A DNA stretch of 64,000 bases, from NCBI GenBank assembly GCA_025757745.1, contig CP107217.1, positions 930,001 to 994,000 on the forward strand, given 5' to 3'. Position 1 is the first letter of the stretch; the number at the start of each line of letters is the position of its first letter. Source of the DNA: Coriobacteriaceae bacterium. Lineage in GTDB: Bacteria; Actinomycetota; Coriobacteriia; Coriobacteriales; Coriobacteriaceae. Shown in pieces: positions 7,945 to 15,693 of the stretch. The notes below the pieces were generated by a model, which saw only the letters and a list, made by a program, of their open reading frames with translations, was not told where the DNA came from and did no database searches. A program made the position numbers and the translations under genes.

Positions 7945-9123
7945 ATGAACGTACTTGTTGTCAACGCCGGTAGCTCAAGCCTTAAATATCAGCTTTTGGA
8001 TACCGATACCCGCGAGGTTTTCGCCAAGGGCAACTGCGAGCGTATCGGTTCGGACATGGGCATCTTTGGCCACTCCGAGAACGGTGGCGCCAAGCAAACC
8101 GAGGAGGTTCCCTTCCCGGATCACCGTTCGGCTATCGCGCGTGTGCTCGAGGAGCTCGAGAAGACCGACTTTACGATCGATGGCATTGGCCATCGCATTG
8201 TTCAAGGCGGTTGGCACTTTAAGGATTCCGCGGTCGTCGACGACGAGGTCATGGCTAAGATTCTCGAGGTGGCCCCGCTCGCCCCGCTGCACAATTATGG
8301 CGAGGCCGCAGCAATCGAGTATTGCCGTGAGAAGTATCCGGAGCTGCCCAACGTGGCCGTCTTCGACACCTCGTTTCACATGACCATGCCCGAGGTTGCC
8401 TACACCTACGCCCTGCCCAAGGACGTGTGCGACAAGTACCACGTGCGCAAGTACGGCGCCCACGGTACGAGCCACCGCTACGAGTGGATGATGGCCAAGG
8501 AGATCCTGGGCTCGCGCTGCCACCGCCTGCTCTCGTGCCATTTGGGCAACGGCGCCTCGCTTGCCGCCATCGAGGACGGTGTATGCCGTGACACCACGAT
8601 GGGGCTCACGCCGCTTGACGGCCTGATGATGGGAACCCGCTGCGGCTCTATCGACCCGGCTACCGTGTGCTACCTGCAGCGCGAGGGCGGCTACAGCTAC
8701 CAGGAAGTCGACGACATGATGAACAAGCAGTCTGGTCTGCTCGCCATCTCGGGTATCTCCAACGACGCCCGCGACATTCGCACGCGCGCCTCCGAGGGAG
8801 ATGAGCGCTGCCTGCTCGCCTTCGATATGTTCGCCTATAAGGCTATGCAGCAGGCCGGCTCCATGATCGCTTCTATGGCGGGCGTGGATACCATTACCTT
8901 CACTGCCGGCATCGGCGAGAACGACTGGTCGATCCGCAAGGCCTTCTGCGACTGCTTTGAGTGGTTGGGCGTGCGCATCGACAACAACAAGAACCGTGAG
9001 GCCGTGGGCAACGGCCCGCAGGTCATCAGTGCCGCCGGTTCCGCCGTCACGGTCATGGTCATCCCCACCGACGAGGAATACATGATCGCCCACGACGTCG
9101 AACGCCTGACCAAGAACAACTAA
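7945..9123 (+). CDS. ackA: Acetate kinase paralogue 2 (canonical motifs)
   Basis: Acetate kinase, 392 residues, forming ATP and acetate from acetyl phosphate in the Pta-AckA route. It retains the family motifs that the upstream copy has changed: HGTSHRY near residue 175, CHLGNGASL near 200, GISNDARDI and FTAGIGEN. The start MNVLVVNAGSSSLKYQ follows AAAGGAGTCTC. The two proteins have equal length and are similar throughout, so they look like a tandem duplication that has diverged. This copy is the better candidate for housekeeping acetate kinase. A strong terminator follows, and pta lies beyond on the opposite strand. Confidence 0.95.
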   Translation: MNVLVVNAGSSSLKYQLLDTDTREVFAKGNCERIGSDMGIFGHSENGGAKQTEEVPFPDHRSAIARVLEELEKTDFTIDGIGHRIVQGGWHFKDSAVVDDEVMAKILEVAPLAPLHNYGEAAAIEYCREKYPELPNVAVFDTSFHMTMPEVAYTYALPKDVCDKYHVRKYGAHGTSHRYEWMMAKEILGSRCHRLLSCHLGNGASLAAIEDGVCRDTTMGLTPLDGLMMGTRCGSIDPATVCYLQREGGYSYQEVDDMMNKQSGLLAISGISNDARDIRTRASEGDERCLLAFDMFAYKAMQQAGSMIASMAGVDTITFTAGIGENDWSIRKAFCDCFEWLGVRIDNNKNREAVGNGPQVISAAGSAVTVMVIPTDEEYMIAHDVERLTKNN

Positions 9124-9145
9124 CGCACCCGTTTGCATGTAAACG

Positions 9146-9181
9146 AAAGGCCTCCTGAGCAACAGCTCGGGAGGCCTTTTT
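9146..9181 (+). terminator. Terminator after ackA2
   Basis: AAAGGCCTCCTGAGC (9146-9160) pairs with GCTCGGGAGGCCTTT with one G-T pair, a 4-nt loop and a T-run. It begins 22 bp behind the ackA2 stop. Confidence 0.9.
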
Positions 9182-9476
9182 GCTGGCATACGGAAATTCC
9201 AGTTCCAAAGTGATCATCGCCGGCAACGCCTGCACTTTCAGCAACGACACCCATCCGTTCAGATTTTTCAGACCCAGCTCGTAGCCAAGCCGCCGTCCAC
9301 CCCAGATACCCTGATTACTACGTAGCGGTAGAAGGCCGTACGGGCTAACCCCTGAAAACACTCCGCAGACCAGAAACGCCCCCGTTCGTAGCTCCGAAGG
9401 AGCAGAACGGGGGCGTTTCATTGGTCGAGGACGTTTTCAGGGGTTAGCCCGTACGGCCTTCGGGCGAGTACGTCCG
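9182..9476. other. Convergent ackA2-pta intergenic region
   Basis: No gene is visible. The first 150 bp have no obvious structure; the rest is filled by the 131-bp nested palindrome described separately. Confidence 0.7.
9331..9461. repeat. 131-bp nested palindromic element behind pta
   Basis: The outer arms are perfect 29-bp inverted repeats (9331-9359 and 9433-9461). Inside them is a perfect 15-bp pair, GAAACGCCCCCGTTC (9373-9387) with GAACGGGGGCGTTTC (9405-9419), and inside that a GCTCC-gaa-GGAGC tip. The outer and inner stems are separated by 13 nt on each side. It ends 15 bp behind the pta stop. It may terminate pta transcripts, but it is far longer than needed for that. Confidence 0.85.
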
Positions 9477-10457
9477 CTACTCAGCCATCTGAGCCTGGAC
9501 GGCGGTGATGGCCACGACGCCCACGATGTCGTCGGCAGAGCAGCCGCGCGACAGGTCGTTGACCGGCTTGGCGATGCCCTGCAGGATGGGACCGTAGGCG
9601 TCGGCGCCGGCGAAGCGCTGGACGAGCTTGTAGCCGATGTTGCCGGCCTCAAGGTCGGGGAACACCAGCACGTTGGCCTTGCCGGCAACGGAGGAGCCGG
9701 GAGCCTTGAGCTGGGCGACGGTGGGGACGATAGCGGCATCGAGCTGCAGGTCGCCATCGATGGCGAGCTCGGGAGCCTTCTCGTGGCAGAACTTTACGGC
9801 CTCCTGGACCTTCTTGGCGACCTCGCCGCCGGCGGAGCCCATGGTGGAGTAGGAGAGCATGGCCACGTGCGGCTCAACGTTGCCCATGAAGGTGGACCAG
9901 GAGTGAGCGGAGGCGATGGCGATCTCGGAGAGCTCGTCGGAGGACGGGTTGATGTTGAGGCCGCAGTCGGCGAAGATCAGCGTGCCGTCGGTGCCGAACT
10001 GCGGGGTGTCGGTGCACATCACGAAGAAGGCCGAGACCAGCTTGGTGCCCGGGGCGGTCTTGAGGATCTGCAGCGCGGGGCGCAGGGTGTCGGCGGTGGA
10101 GTGGCAGGCGCCGGAGACCAGGCCGTCGGCATCGCCCATCTTGACCATCATGGTGCCAAAGTAGGTAGCGTCCATCACCTGGGCGCGAGCCTGCTCGATG
10201 GTGACGCCCTTCTTGGCGCGGAGCTCGGCAAACTTCTGCGCGTACTCCTCGTGCTTCTCGGCATTGCGCGGATCGATGACGGTAGCGCCGGGAACGTTGA
10301 TCTCGTCGGGGTTACCCAGGATGACGATCTTTGCCAGGCCCTCCTCGATGATCTTGGTGGCTGCGACGATGGTGCGCGGATCCTCGCCCTCGGGCAGGAC
10401 GATCGTCTTAAGGTCGGCCTTGGCGGCAGACTTCATACGGTTTAGGAAATCGCTCAT
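9477..10457 (-). CDS. pta: Phosphate acetyltransferase
   Basis: Short-form phosphotransacetylase of 326 residues that interconverts acetyl-CoA and acetyl phosphate, supplying acetate kinase. The start MSDFLNRMKSAAKADLKTIV and the following LPEGEDPRTIVAA are typical, as are DGLVSGACHSTADTLRP near residue 130 and VFPDLEAGNIGYKLVQR near 275. It has no N-terminal regulatory extension like the long E. coli enzyme. AGGAGT precedes the start. It is convergent with ackA2 and shares a divergent promoter region with glf. Confidence 0.95.
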   Translation of the reverse strand: MSDFLNRMKSAAKADLKTIVLPEGEDPRTIVAATKIIEEGLAKIVILGNPDEINVPGATVIDPRNAEKHEEYAQKFAELRAKKGVTIEQARAQVMDATYFGTMMVKMGDADGLVSGACHSTADTLRPALQILKTAPGTKLVSAFFVMCTDTPQFGTDGTLIFADCGLNINPSSDELSEIAIASAHSWSTFMGNVEPHVAMLSYSTMGSAGGEVAKKVQEAVKFCHEKAPELAIDGDLQLDAAIVPTVAQLKAPGSSVAGKANVLVFPDLEAGNIGYKLVQRFAGADAYGPILQGIAKPVNDLSRGCSADDIVGVVAITAVQAQMAE

Positions 10458-10510
10458 GTTACTCCTTACAAGCGTTTCGCTAAGCTCCAGGCGCCCGGCT
10501 GTTCACGAAT

Positions 10511-10531
10511 AAACCCGCTGCTAGCGGGTTT
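10511..10531. other. Hairpin in the pta-glf divergent region
   Basis: AAACCCGC and GCGGGTTT form a perfect 8-bp stem with a 5-nt loop, about 54 bp upstream of the pta start. It would lie in the pta leader RNA if the TATAAT on the minus strand (10585-10590) is the pta -10 box. Confidence 0.5.
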
Positions 10532-10604
10532 ACCTTTCAATTATGTTCGCCGCGGTGCTTGAGCTTTCCTTGTGTGGCAAGCTCATTATAGGACGCATTA
10601 GCGC

Positions 10605-10645
10605 TATAATCGCTCTGATAAATATGTCTCGAAGAATGTTCGAGA
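10605..10645 (+). promoter_or_regulatory. Candidate glf promoter and dyad operator
   Basis: A consensus TATAAT stands at 10605-10610, about 80 bp before glf. Just downstream is a perfect dyad, TCTCGAA (10627-10633) and TTCGAGA (10639-10645), with a 5-bp spacer; it would overlap the transcription start and could be a repressor site. Confidence 0.45.
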
Positions 10646-10688
10646 AAAGCCCAGCTAACGAGCCCGTGGCTTTTGACAAGGAGTATCG

Positions 10689-11891
10689 ATGCAGATTACC
10701 TCAGGCCTGCCTGAAGGCTTTAACGCCGGCGCATACGACATGATTGTCGTCGGTGCCGGTTATGCCGGTGCCGTTTGTGCCCGCCGTCTCGCCGAGACCA
10801 TCGGCTATCGTGTTGCCGTTCTGGAGCGCCGTAGCCACATTGCGGGTAACGCCTACGACTGCGCTGATGAGGCCGGAATCCTGGTCCACGAGTATGGTCC
10901 GCACATCTACCATACCTTTAATGAGCGCGTCCACAATTTCCTGTCGCGCTTTACCAAGTGGACGGACTACCAGCACAAGGTGCTTGCCAACATCAACGGC
11001 ACCCTCATGCCCGTGCCTTTTAACCACGCGAGCCTCAAGCTCGCCTTTGGCGACGAGCGCGGCGAGGAGCTGTATCGGAAGCTCGTGGAGACCTTTGGCA
11101 AGGACGTCAAGGTGCCCATCATGGAGCTGCGCAAGAAGAACGACCCGGATCTTGCCGAGGTCGCCGATTACGTCTACGAGAACGTCTTTTTGCATTACAC
11201 CATGAAGCAGTGGGGCCAGACGCCCGACCAGATCGATCCCTCGATCACCGGTCGCGTTCCCGTCTTTGTGGGCGACGATGACCGCTACTTCCCGCAGGCT
11301 CCCTTCCAGGGCATGCCGCAGGACGGCTATACCGCGCTGTTCGAGCACATGCTCGACCACGATCTGATTGATGTGTTCTGCGACGTGGACGCCCGCGATC
11401 TCTTCGAGATCGACGAGACCACCGTCAAGATCGACGGCAAGGTCTATGGCGGCGAGATCGTCTACACCGGTCCGCTCGACGAGCTGTTCAACCTCGACTT
11501 GGGCGCTCTGCCGTACCGTACGCTCGACATGAAGTTCGAGACGCTCGATATGGACCAGTTCCAGCCCGTGGGCACCGTCAACTACACCACGAGCGAGGAT
11601 TACACGCGTATCACCGAGTTCAAGAACATGACCGGTCAGGTCCTGCCCGGCAAGACCACCATCATGAAGGAGTACTCCAAGGCCTATACGCCCGGCTCGG
11701 GCGAGACGCCGTACTACGCCATTCTGGAGCCCGAGAACCGTGAGCTCTATGAGTGCTATCTTGAGCGCGTTCAGAACCTGACGAACTTCCACCCGGTGGG
11801 TCGCCTGGCCGAGTATCGTTACTACGATATGGATGCCGTGACCAACTCCGCCCTCGATCTTTCGGATGAGATTATCGCCTGCCATGCATAA
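10689..11891 (+). CDS. glf: UDP-galactopyranose mutase
   Basis: Flavoenzyme (400 residues) that converts UDP-galactopyranose to UDP-galactofuranose, a precursor for galactofuranose-containing glycans. The FAD-binding motif IVVGAGYAGAVCARRLAE lies around residues 19-36, and HEYGPHIYHTFNERV near 75 and NYTTSEDYTRITEFKN near 297 are family motifs. The ATG at 10689 follows AAGGAG; about 17 residues precede the FAD motif. A glycosyltransferase gene overlaps its 3' end, so the two probably make one cell-surface polysaccharide module. Confidence 0.95.
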   Translation: MQITSGLPEGFNAGAYDMIVVGAGYAGAVCARRLAETIGYRVAVLERRSHIAGNAYDCADEAGILVHEYGPHIYHTFNERVHNFLSRFTKWTDYQHKVLANINGTLMPVPFNHASLKLAFGDERGEELYRKLVETFGKDVKVPIMELRKKNDPDLAEVADYVYENVFLHYTMKQWGQTPDQIDPSITGRVPVFVGDDDRYFPQAPFQGMPQDGYTALFEHMLDHDLIDVFCDVDARDLFEIDETTVKIDGKVYGGEIVYTGPLDELFNLDLGALPYRTLDMKFETLDMDQFQPVGTVNYTTSEDYTRITEFKNMTGQVLPGKTTIMKEYSKAYTPGSGETPYYAILEPENRELYECYLERVQNLTNFHPVGRLAEYRYYDMDAVTNSALDLSDEIIACHA

Positions 11892-12915
11892 AGTCATATC
11901 ATTCGGTATTCCCTCGTATAACGCCGCCAAGGACATGGACCATTGCATCACCTCCATTCTGGAGGGGAGCAATTACGCCACCGATATCGAGATCATCATC
12001 GTCGATGACGGTTCCAAGGACGAGACGGCGGCCAAGGCCGATGAGTGGGAGACGCGTTACCCCGGAATCATCCGCGCGGTGCATCAGGAGAACGGCGGCC
12101 ACGGCATTGCCGTCCTTTCGGGCTTGCGCGAGGCACAGGGCACCTACTACAAAGTTGTCGACTCGGACGACTGGCTCGATGGCGCAGCCCTGTCGACCAT
12201 GCTTTCGATCCTTCGCGGTTTTGAGGAGCGCGACCAGCGCGTCGACCTCTTTATCTCGAACTATGTGTACGAGAAGGTTTACGAGGGTACGCACACCGCT
12301 ATTGGCTACAAGTTTGCCCTGCCGCGGAAAAAGATCTTTACCTGGGACCAGATTGGTCATTTCCGTCTGGACCAGAATCTGCTCATGCACAGCCTGTGCT
12401 ATCGCACGGATGTGCTGCGCGCGTCCAATCTGCCTATGCCGCCGCACACGTTCTATGTAGACAACATCTACGCCTACGTGCCGCTACCGCGCTGCAAGAC
12501 CATGTACTACGCCGACATCGACCTCTACCGCTACTTTATCGGCCGTGAGGGCCAAAGCGTCAACGAGGCCACGATGGTCAAGCGTCTGGACCAACAGTTT
12601 CGCGTGACGCGCATCATGATGGAGTCGTTCCACCTGTACAGCGATGTCGAGTCGTCGCGTCTGCGCTCGTACATGATGGGCTATTTCACCATGATGATGG
12701 CAATCTGCTCGGTGCTCACTAAGCTTTCCGACGAGGATTGTGCCGACGAGCGCCTGAAGACGTTGTGGAGTGATTTAAAGGCCTATGACGAGCGTATGTA
12801 TCGTCGTGCACGCTACGGTGTGGTCGGCTTCTTCACCAACCTGCGCGGTCGGGCTGGTGACAAAACCACACTCGGCCTATACCGTCTTGCCTCAAAGATC
12901 TTCAAATTCAACTAG
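11884..12915 (+). CDS. Family 2 glycosyltransferase
   Basis: A 343-residue GT-A type glycosyltransferase. It opens with KVISFGIPSYNAAKDMDHCI and has the nucleotide-sugar motif IIIVDDGSKDETAA near residue 39 and VVDSDDWLDG near 93, which places the DXD-like residues. The start at ATG 11884 overlaps the last 8 bases of glf, a sign of translational coupling; a slightly earlier ATG at 11866 is possible. No membrane segment is evident. Given glf, a galactofuranosyl or related transferase role is reasonable but not shown by the sequence. Confidence 0.88.
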   Translation: MHKVISFGIPSYNAAKDMDHCITSILEGSNYATDIEIIIVDDGSKDETAAKADEWETRYPGIIRAVHQENGGHGIAVLSGLREAQGTYYKVVDSDDWLDGAALSTMLSILRGFEERDQRVDLFISNYVYEKVYEGTHTAIGYKFALPRKKIFTWDQIGHFRLDQNLLMHSLCYRTDVLRASNLPMPPHTFYVDNIYAYVPLPRCKTMYYADIDLYRYFIGREGQSVNEATMVKRLDQQFRVTRIMMESFHLYSDVESSRLRSYMMGYFTMMMAICSVLTKLSDEDCADERLKTLWSDLKAYDERMYRRARYGVVGFFTNLRGRAGDKTTLGLYRLASKIFKFN

Positions 12916-12947
12916 CTGCTGAGTAATCGCTGCTGATGGGTTGACTG

Positions 12948-13057
12948 GGCCCCTTGGCCTTTAGTTTGCTACTGCGAACAGTCCTGCTCGCACGGAAAGC
13001 ACATTAAGTGCTTTCCGGCTCGTGCGGAACTTGTATCAAACTAAAGGCCAAGGGGCC
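12948..13057 (+). repeat. Palindromic element A (conserved core, unique arms)
   Basis: The outer arms are perfect 21-bp inverted repeats (12948-12968 and 13037-13057). The 78-nt core from GTTTGCT (12964) to CAAAC (13041) includes ACAGTCCT (12978-12985), an inner hairpin CGGAAAGCAC-ATTAA-GTGCTTTCCG (12993-13017), and TGCGGAACT (13023-13031). The same blocks occur in the same order in element B on the other strand, whose outer arms are unrelated. It starts 32 bp behind the glycosyltransferase stop codon. Confidence 0.85.
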
Positions 13058-13150
13058 TCTGCTATAAGAATCGATTGTCAGGCAGCTGAATTTTGAAGAT
13101 CTTAGACGCGCGGTACACAGGGGCCTGGGCTGAAAAGAATTAGGTTGGAA

Positions 13151-13279
13151 GTCGGTCGGAGACGGGCGGGCATTACGTTTGTCGCGAGTTCCGCATGCAA
13201 AGAAGGCCACTTAATGTGGCCTTCGTCTTGCATAGGACTGTAGAGCAGCAAACGTAATGCCCGCCCGCCTCCGACCGAC
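13151..13279 (-). repeat. Palindromic element B (conserved core, unique arms)
   Basis: The outer arms are 31-bp inverted repeats with one mismatch (13151-13181 and 13249-13279). Read on the minus strand, the 77-nt core shows GTTTGCT, ACAGTCCT (13234-13241), a hairpin around CACATTAAGTG (13202-13224), TGCGGAACT (13187-13195) and CAAAC, matching element A block by block. It starts 12 bp behind the stop of the P1-family peptidase gene. Confidence 0.85.
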
Positions 13280-13291
13280 GGTCGAGTGAGA

Positions 13292-14293
13292 TTACTTCGC
13301 GGCGCCGGGGATGCCGTGGGAGGTTTTGGCGCTTTTGGCTCCGTTTACGATGGCGGTCTGTAGGGCCCTTACGGCGAGCATGCCCAGCAGGTCTAGGGGA
13401 ACGGCGGCGCTTGCCTGGGCTCCCAGTTTGCCGCTGGCGAGGGTGTAGATGGTGTCGCCGTCGTTGGTGGTGTGTGTGGGGCGGATGGCGTGCGCGTAGG
13501 CGTCTGCTGCCATCTGGGAGACCTTGGTGGCCTGGGCCTTGGTGAGCTCCACGTTGGTGACGATACAGCTGATGGTGGTGTTGGTGCGGTCGAGCGGCAT
13601 CTGCATAGAGCCGGCGGCGGCAAAGGCGGCGAGCTCCATGTCGACGATCTGGTCGCTATCGGCTGCGGCGCGCATGCCGGCGACCCACTCGCCGGTGAAG
13701 GGGTCGACGACGTTGCCGCAGGCGTTGACCGAGACCACGGCGCCCACCTTGACGGGGCCGAGCGCCACGGCGGCAGCTCCGAGACCGGCCTTCATGCAGG
13801 TGGCGGGCCCCATGAGCTTTCCGACGGTGGCACCCGTGCCGGCACCTACATTGCCCTGCTCGAGCGTGGTGGGGGTGTTGTCGAGTGCCTCATGCACGGC
13901 GGCGATGCCGGCCTCTATGTCGGGGCGCACGGTGGGATCGCCAAAGGCGAGGTCGAAGATACAGCTGGAGCACACGATAGGCACCTGCGTGGGGCCGACG
14001 GGAAGGCCGATGCCGCGGCTCTCAAGCTCGCGAGCGACGCCGCTTGCAGCCTCGAGGCCAAAGGCCGATCCACCCGAAAGGCAGACGGCGTGGACCTTAT
14101 CGACGGTGTTTTCGGGGCGCAGCAGGTCGGTCTCGCGCGAAGCGGGAGCGCCACCGCGTACGTCAACGCCACCGGTGGCACCCTCGGGCGCCACGATTAC
14201 GGTGCAGCCGGTGCCAGCCTCCTCGTCCGTATAGTTGCCAAAGCAAAAGCCATCGACGTTGCAAACATCGATGGCTTCGAGCAGTGTGTCCAT
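13292..14293 (-). CDS. P1 family peptidase (DmpA/L-aminopeptidase-like)
   Basis: A 333-residue N-terminal-nucleophile peptidase of the DmpA-like P1 family, which matures by self-cleavage into two chains. Visible blocks are CLSGGSAFGLEAASGVAREL near residue 70, and GNVGAGTGATVGKLMG near 150, then GAVVSVNACGNVVDP and DRTNTTISCIVTNVELTKAQ. The start at 14293 follows GGAGAT; a much longer upstream reading frame runs into maf and is spurious. Substrate is unknown; family members release N-terminal residues from peptides or amides. It lies behind maf on the minus strand. Confidence 0.85.
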   Translation of the reverse strand: MDTLLEAIDVCNVDGFCFGNYTDEEAGTGCTVIVAPEGATGGVDVRGGAPASRETDLLRPENTVDKVHAVCLSGGSAFGLEAASGVARELESRGIGLPVGPTQVPIVCSSCIFDLAFGDPTVRPDIEAGIAAVHEALDNTPTTLEQGNVGAGTGATVGKLMGPATCMKAGLGAAAVALGPVKVGAVVSVNACGNVVDPFTGEWVAGMRAAADSDQIVDMELAAFAAAGSMQMPLDRTNTTISCIVTNVELTKAQATKVSQMAADAYAHAIRPTHTTNDGDTIYTLASGKLGAQASAAVPLDLLGMLAVRALQTAIVNGAKSAKTSHGIPGAAK

Positions 14294-14362
14294 ATTATCT
14301 CCTATCGGTTTTCCGCCGGGCCTTATGCCCGGTCGGGATCCGTACGGTACGGCAAAATTGTA

Positions 14363-14385
14363 GGCGCTGGGGGATACCCAGCGCC
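14363..14385 (-). terminator. Terminator behind maf
   Basis: GGCGCTGGG and CCCAGCGCC form a perfect 9-bp stem; on the minus strand the sequence continues into TACAATTTTG. It lies 9 bp after the maf stop codon. Confidence 0.65.
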
Positions 14386-14393
14386 AGATGCAA

Positions 14394-14975
14394 TTACGAG
14401 AGTTTTTGAATCGCGCGTGCGACGCGGGCGATGGGCAAGCCCACCACGTTGTAGAAGTCACCCGAAATGTCGTGCACGAGCATGCGGCCGCCTGTGCCCT
14501 GGATGCCGTAGGCTCCGGCCTTGTCCATGGGTTCGCCGGAGGCAACATAGCGCTTGATCTGCTCCTCGGTAAGCTCATAGAACGTCACGTCGGTCACATC
14601 GACAAACGACAGGCTCTCGGCGGCATGCGGAGCTGTAGCGTCGCCGGCTTTAACGATGCAGACGCCGGTCGCCACCTGGTGCGTGCGGCCCGAAAGCTCG
14701 CGGAGCATGGTGCACGCCTCGTCCTCGTTTGCCGGCTTACCCAAAATCATGCCATCGAAGGTGACGATGGTATCGGCCGCGACGGTCAGTTCGTTGGGCT
14801 CGGCATGCTCGGCCGCGACGGCAGCAGCTTTGGCACGCGCCAAGCGCTCGACGAGCGTAAGCGGAGCTTCGCCATCAAAAGGCGTTTCATCGATGTCTGC
14901 GGGAATTACGCGAATGTTATAGCCCGCCTCGCGCATCAGCTCTATGCGGCGCGGCGATTGCGAAGCCAAAATCAT
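14394..14975 (-). CDS. maf: Maf family nucleoside triphosphate pyrophosphatase
   Basis: A 193-residue Maf-type house-cleaning pyrophosphatase that hydrolyses non-canonical or pyrimidine NTPs. The start MILASQSPRRIELMREAGY carries the S-x-S-x-R-R nucleotide-binding motif; ADTIVTFDGMILGKP near residue 67 and SGRTHQVATGVCI near 93 are also typical, as is YGIQGTGGRMLV near 159. Its start overlaps the end of the DJ-1 gene by 4 bases, so the two are translationally coupled. Confidence 0.93.
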   Translation of the reverse strand: MILASQSPRRIELMREAGYNIRVIPADIDETPFDGEAPLTLVERLARAKAAAVAAEHAEPNELTVAADTIVTFDGMILGKPANEDEACTMLRELSGRTHQVATGVCIVKAGDATAPHAAESLSFVDVTDVTFYELTEEQIKRYVASGEPMDKAGAYGIQGTGGRMLVHDISGDFYNVVGLPIARVARAIQKLS

Positions 14976-15514
14976 AGTTGGATGCCCTCGGCGACCTTCT
15001 CGACGGCCTTTTCGCCGGCGAGCGTGCGCAGCAGCTCCAAGGCAAAGGGGAGTGACTGTGCCATGCCGCTAGCGGTGATGATATTGCCGTCTTGCGTGAC
15101 CTTCTCGCCGGTATAGGTGCCCTCGGGGAAGCTCTTCTCAAAGCCGGGGAAGCACGTGGCGCGGCGTCCCTCGAGTAGACCAAGCTCGCCCAGGATAAAC
15201 GGGGCGGCGCAGATGGCGGCAACGTGCTTGGTCGCGGCGAAATCGCAGACTACGTCGCAGACGCGCTGGTCGGCGCGCAGGTTGGTGGCACCGGGCAGGC
15301 CGCCGGGCAGCACGACGCAGTCGTACTCGTCAAAGTTGATTTCGTCAAAGAGCGCATCACAGGTTACGGGAATCTGCAGCGAGCTCACGACCTCGCGCGT
15401 GGGCATGATCGAGACGAGCGTGGCGCGCACGCCGCCGCGACGCATGACGTCGACCATGGTCAGGCATTCAATCGTTTCAAAGCCATCGGCGGCGAGAACG
15501 GCAACGCTGGGCAT
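14972..15514 (-). CDS. DJ-1/PfpI family protein
   Basis: A 180-residue DJ-1/ThiJ-type protein. MPSVAVLAADGFETIE carries the conserved glutamate and AAICAAPFILGELG near residue 102 the nucleophilic cysteine; VVLPGGLPGATNL precedes it. Family members act as glyoxalases, deglycases or redox-sensing proteins; which applies cannot be told. The start at 15514 follows AAAGGAAC. It overlaps maf by 4 bases. Confidence 0.88.
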   Translation of the reverse strand: MPSVAVLAADGFETIECLTMVDVMRRGGVRATLVSIMPTREVVSSLQIPVTCDALFDEINFDEYDCVVLPGGLPGATNLRADQRVCDVVCDFAATKHVAAICAAPFILGELGLLEGRRATCFPGFEKSFPEGTYTGEKVTQDGNIITASGMAQSLPFALELLRTLAGEKAVEKVAEGIQL

Positions 15515-15604
15515 GAGAGTTCCTTTCGTAAGGCGGCATACAATTAGGCGTCTTATACCCCGAAGACATGCGCTTGCCACGCTCGATTTCCCAATGTTTA
15601 AAAA

Positions 15605-15658
15605 GGGACGGGGATTAAATAATCATTTGGTACAAATTGATTATTTAATCCCCGTCCC
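15605..15658 (-). terminator. Very long hairpin behind rlmD
   Basis: Perfect 21-bp arms (15605-15625 and 15638-15658) begin and end in GGGACGGGG and CCCCGTCCC; allowing one bulge the pairing continues to a 3-nt loop, giving about 26 bp. On the minus strand it is followed by TTTTTAAA, so it should terminate rlmD transcripts. It lies 35 bp behind the rlmD stop. The stem is much longer than an ordinary terminator. Confidence 0.8.
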
Positions 15659-15693
15659 AGAAAAATCATCGGGCGTGGCCTTGGGCAAACAGT

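Larger units (their letters stand above)
12916..13291. other. Convergent intergenic region with two palindromic elements
   Basis: No gene is visible. Most of the interval is taken up by two related structured elements in opposite orientation (12948-13057 and 13151-13279), separated by 93 bp. Confidence 0.8.
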
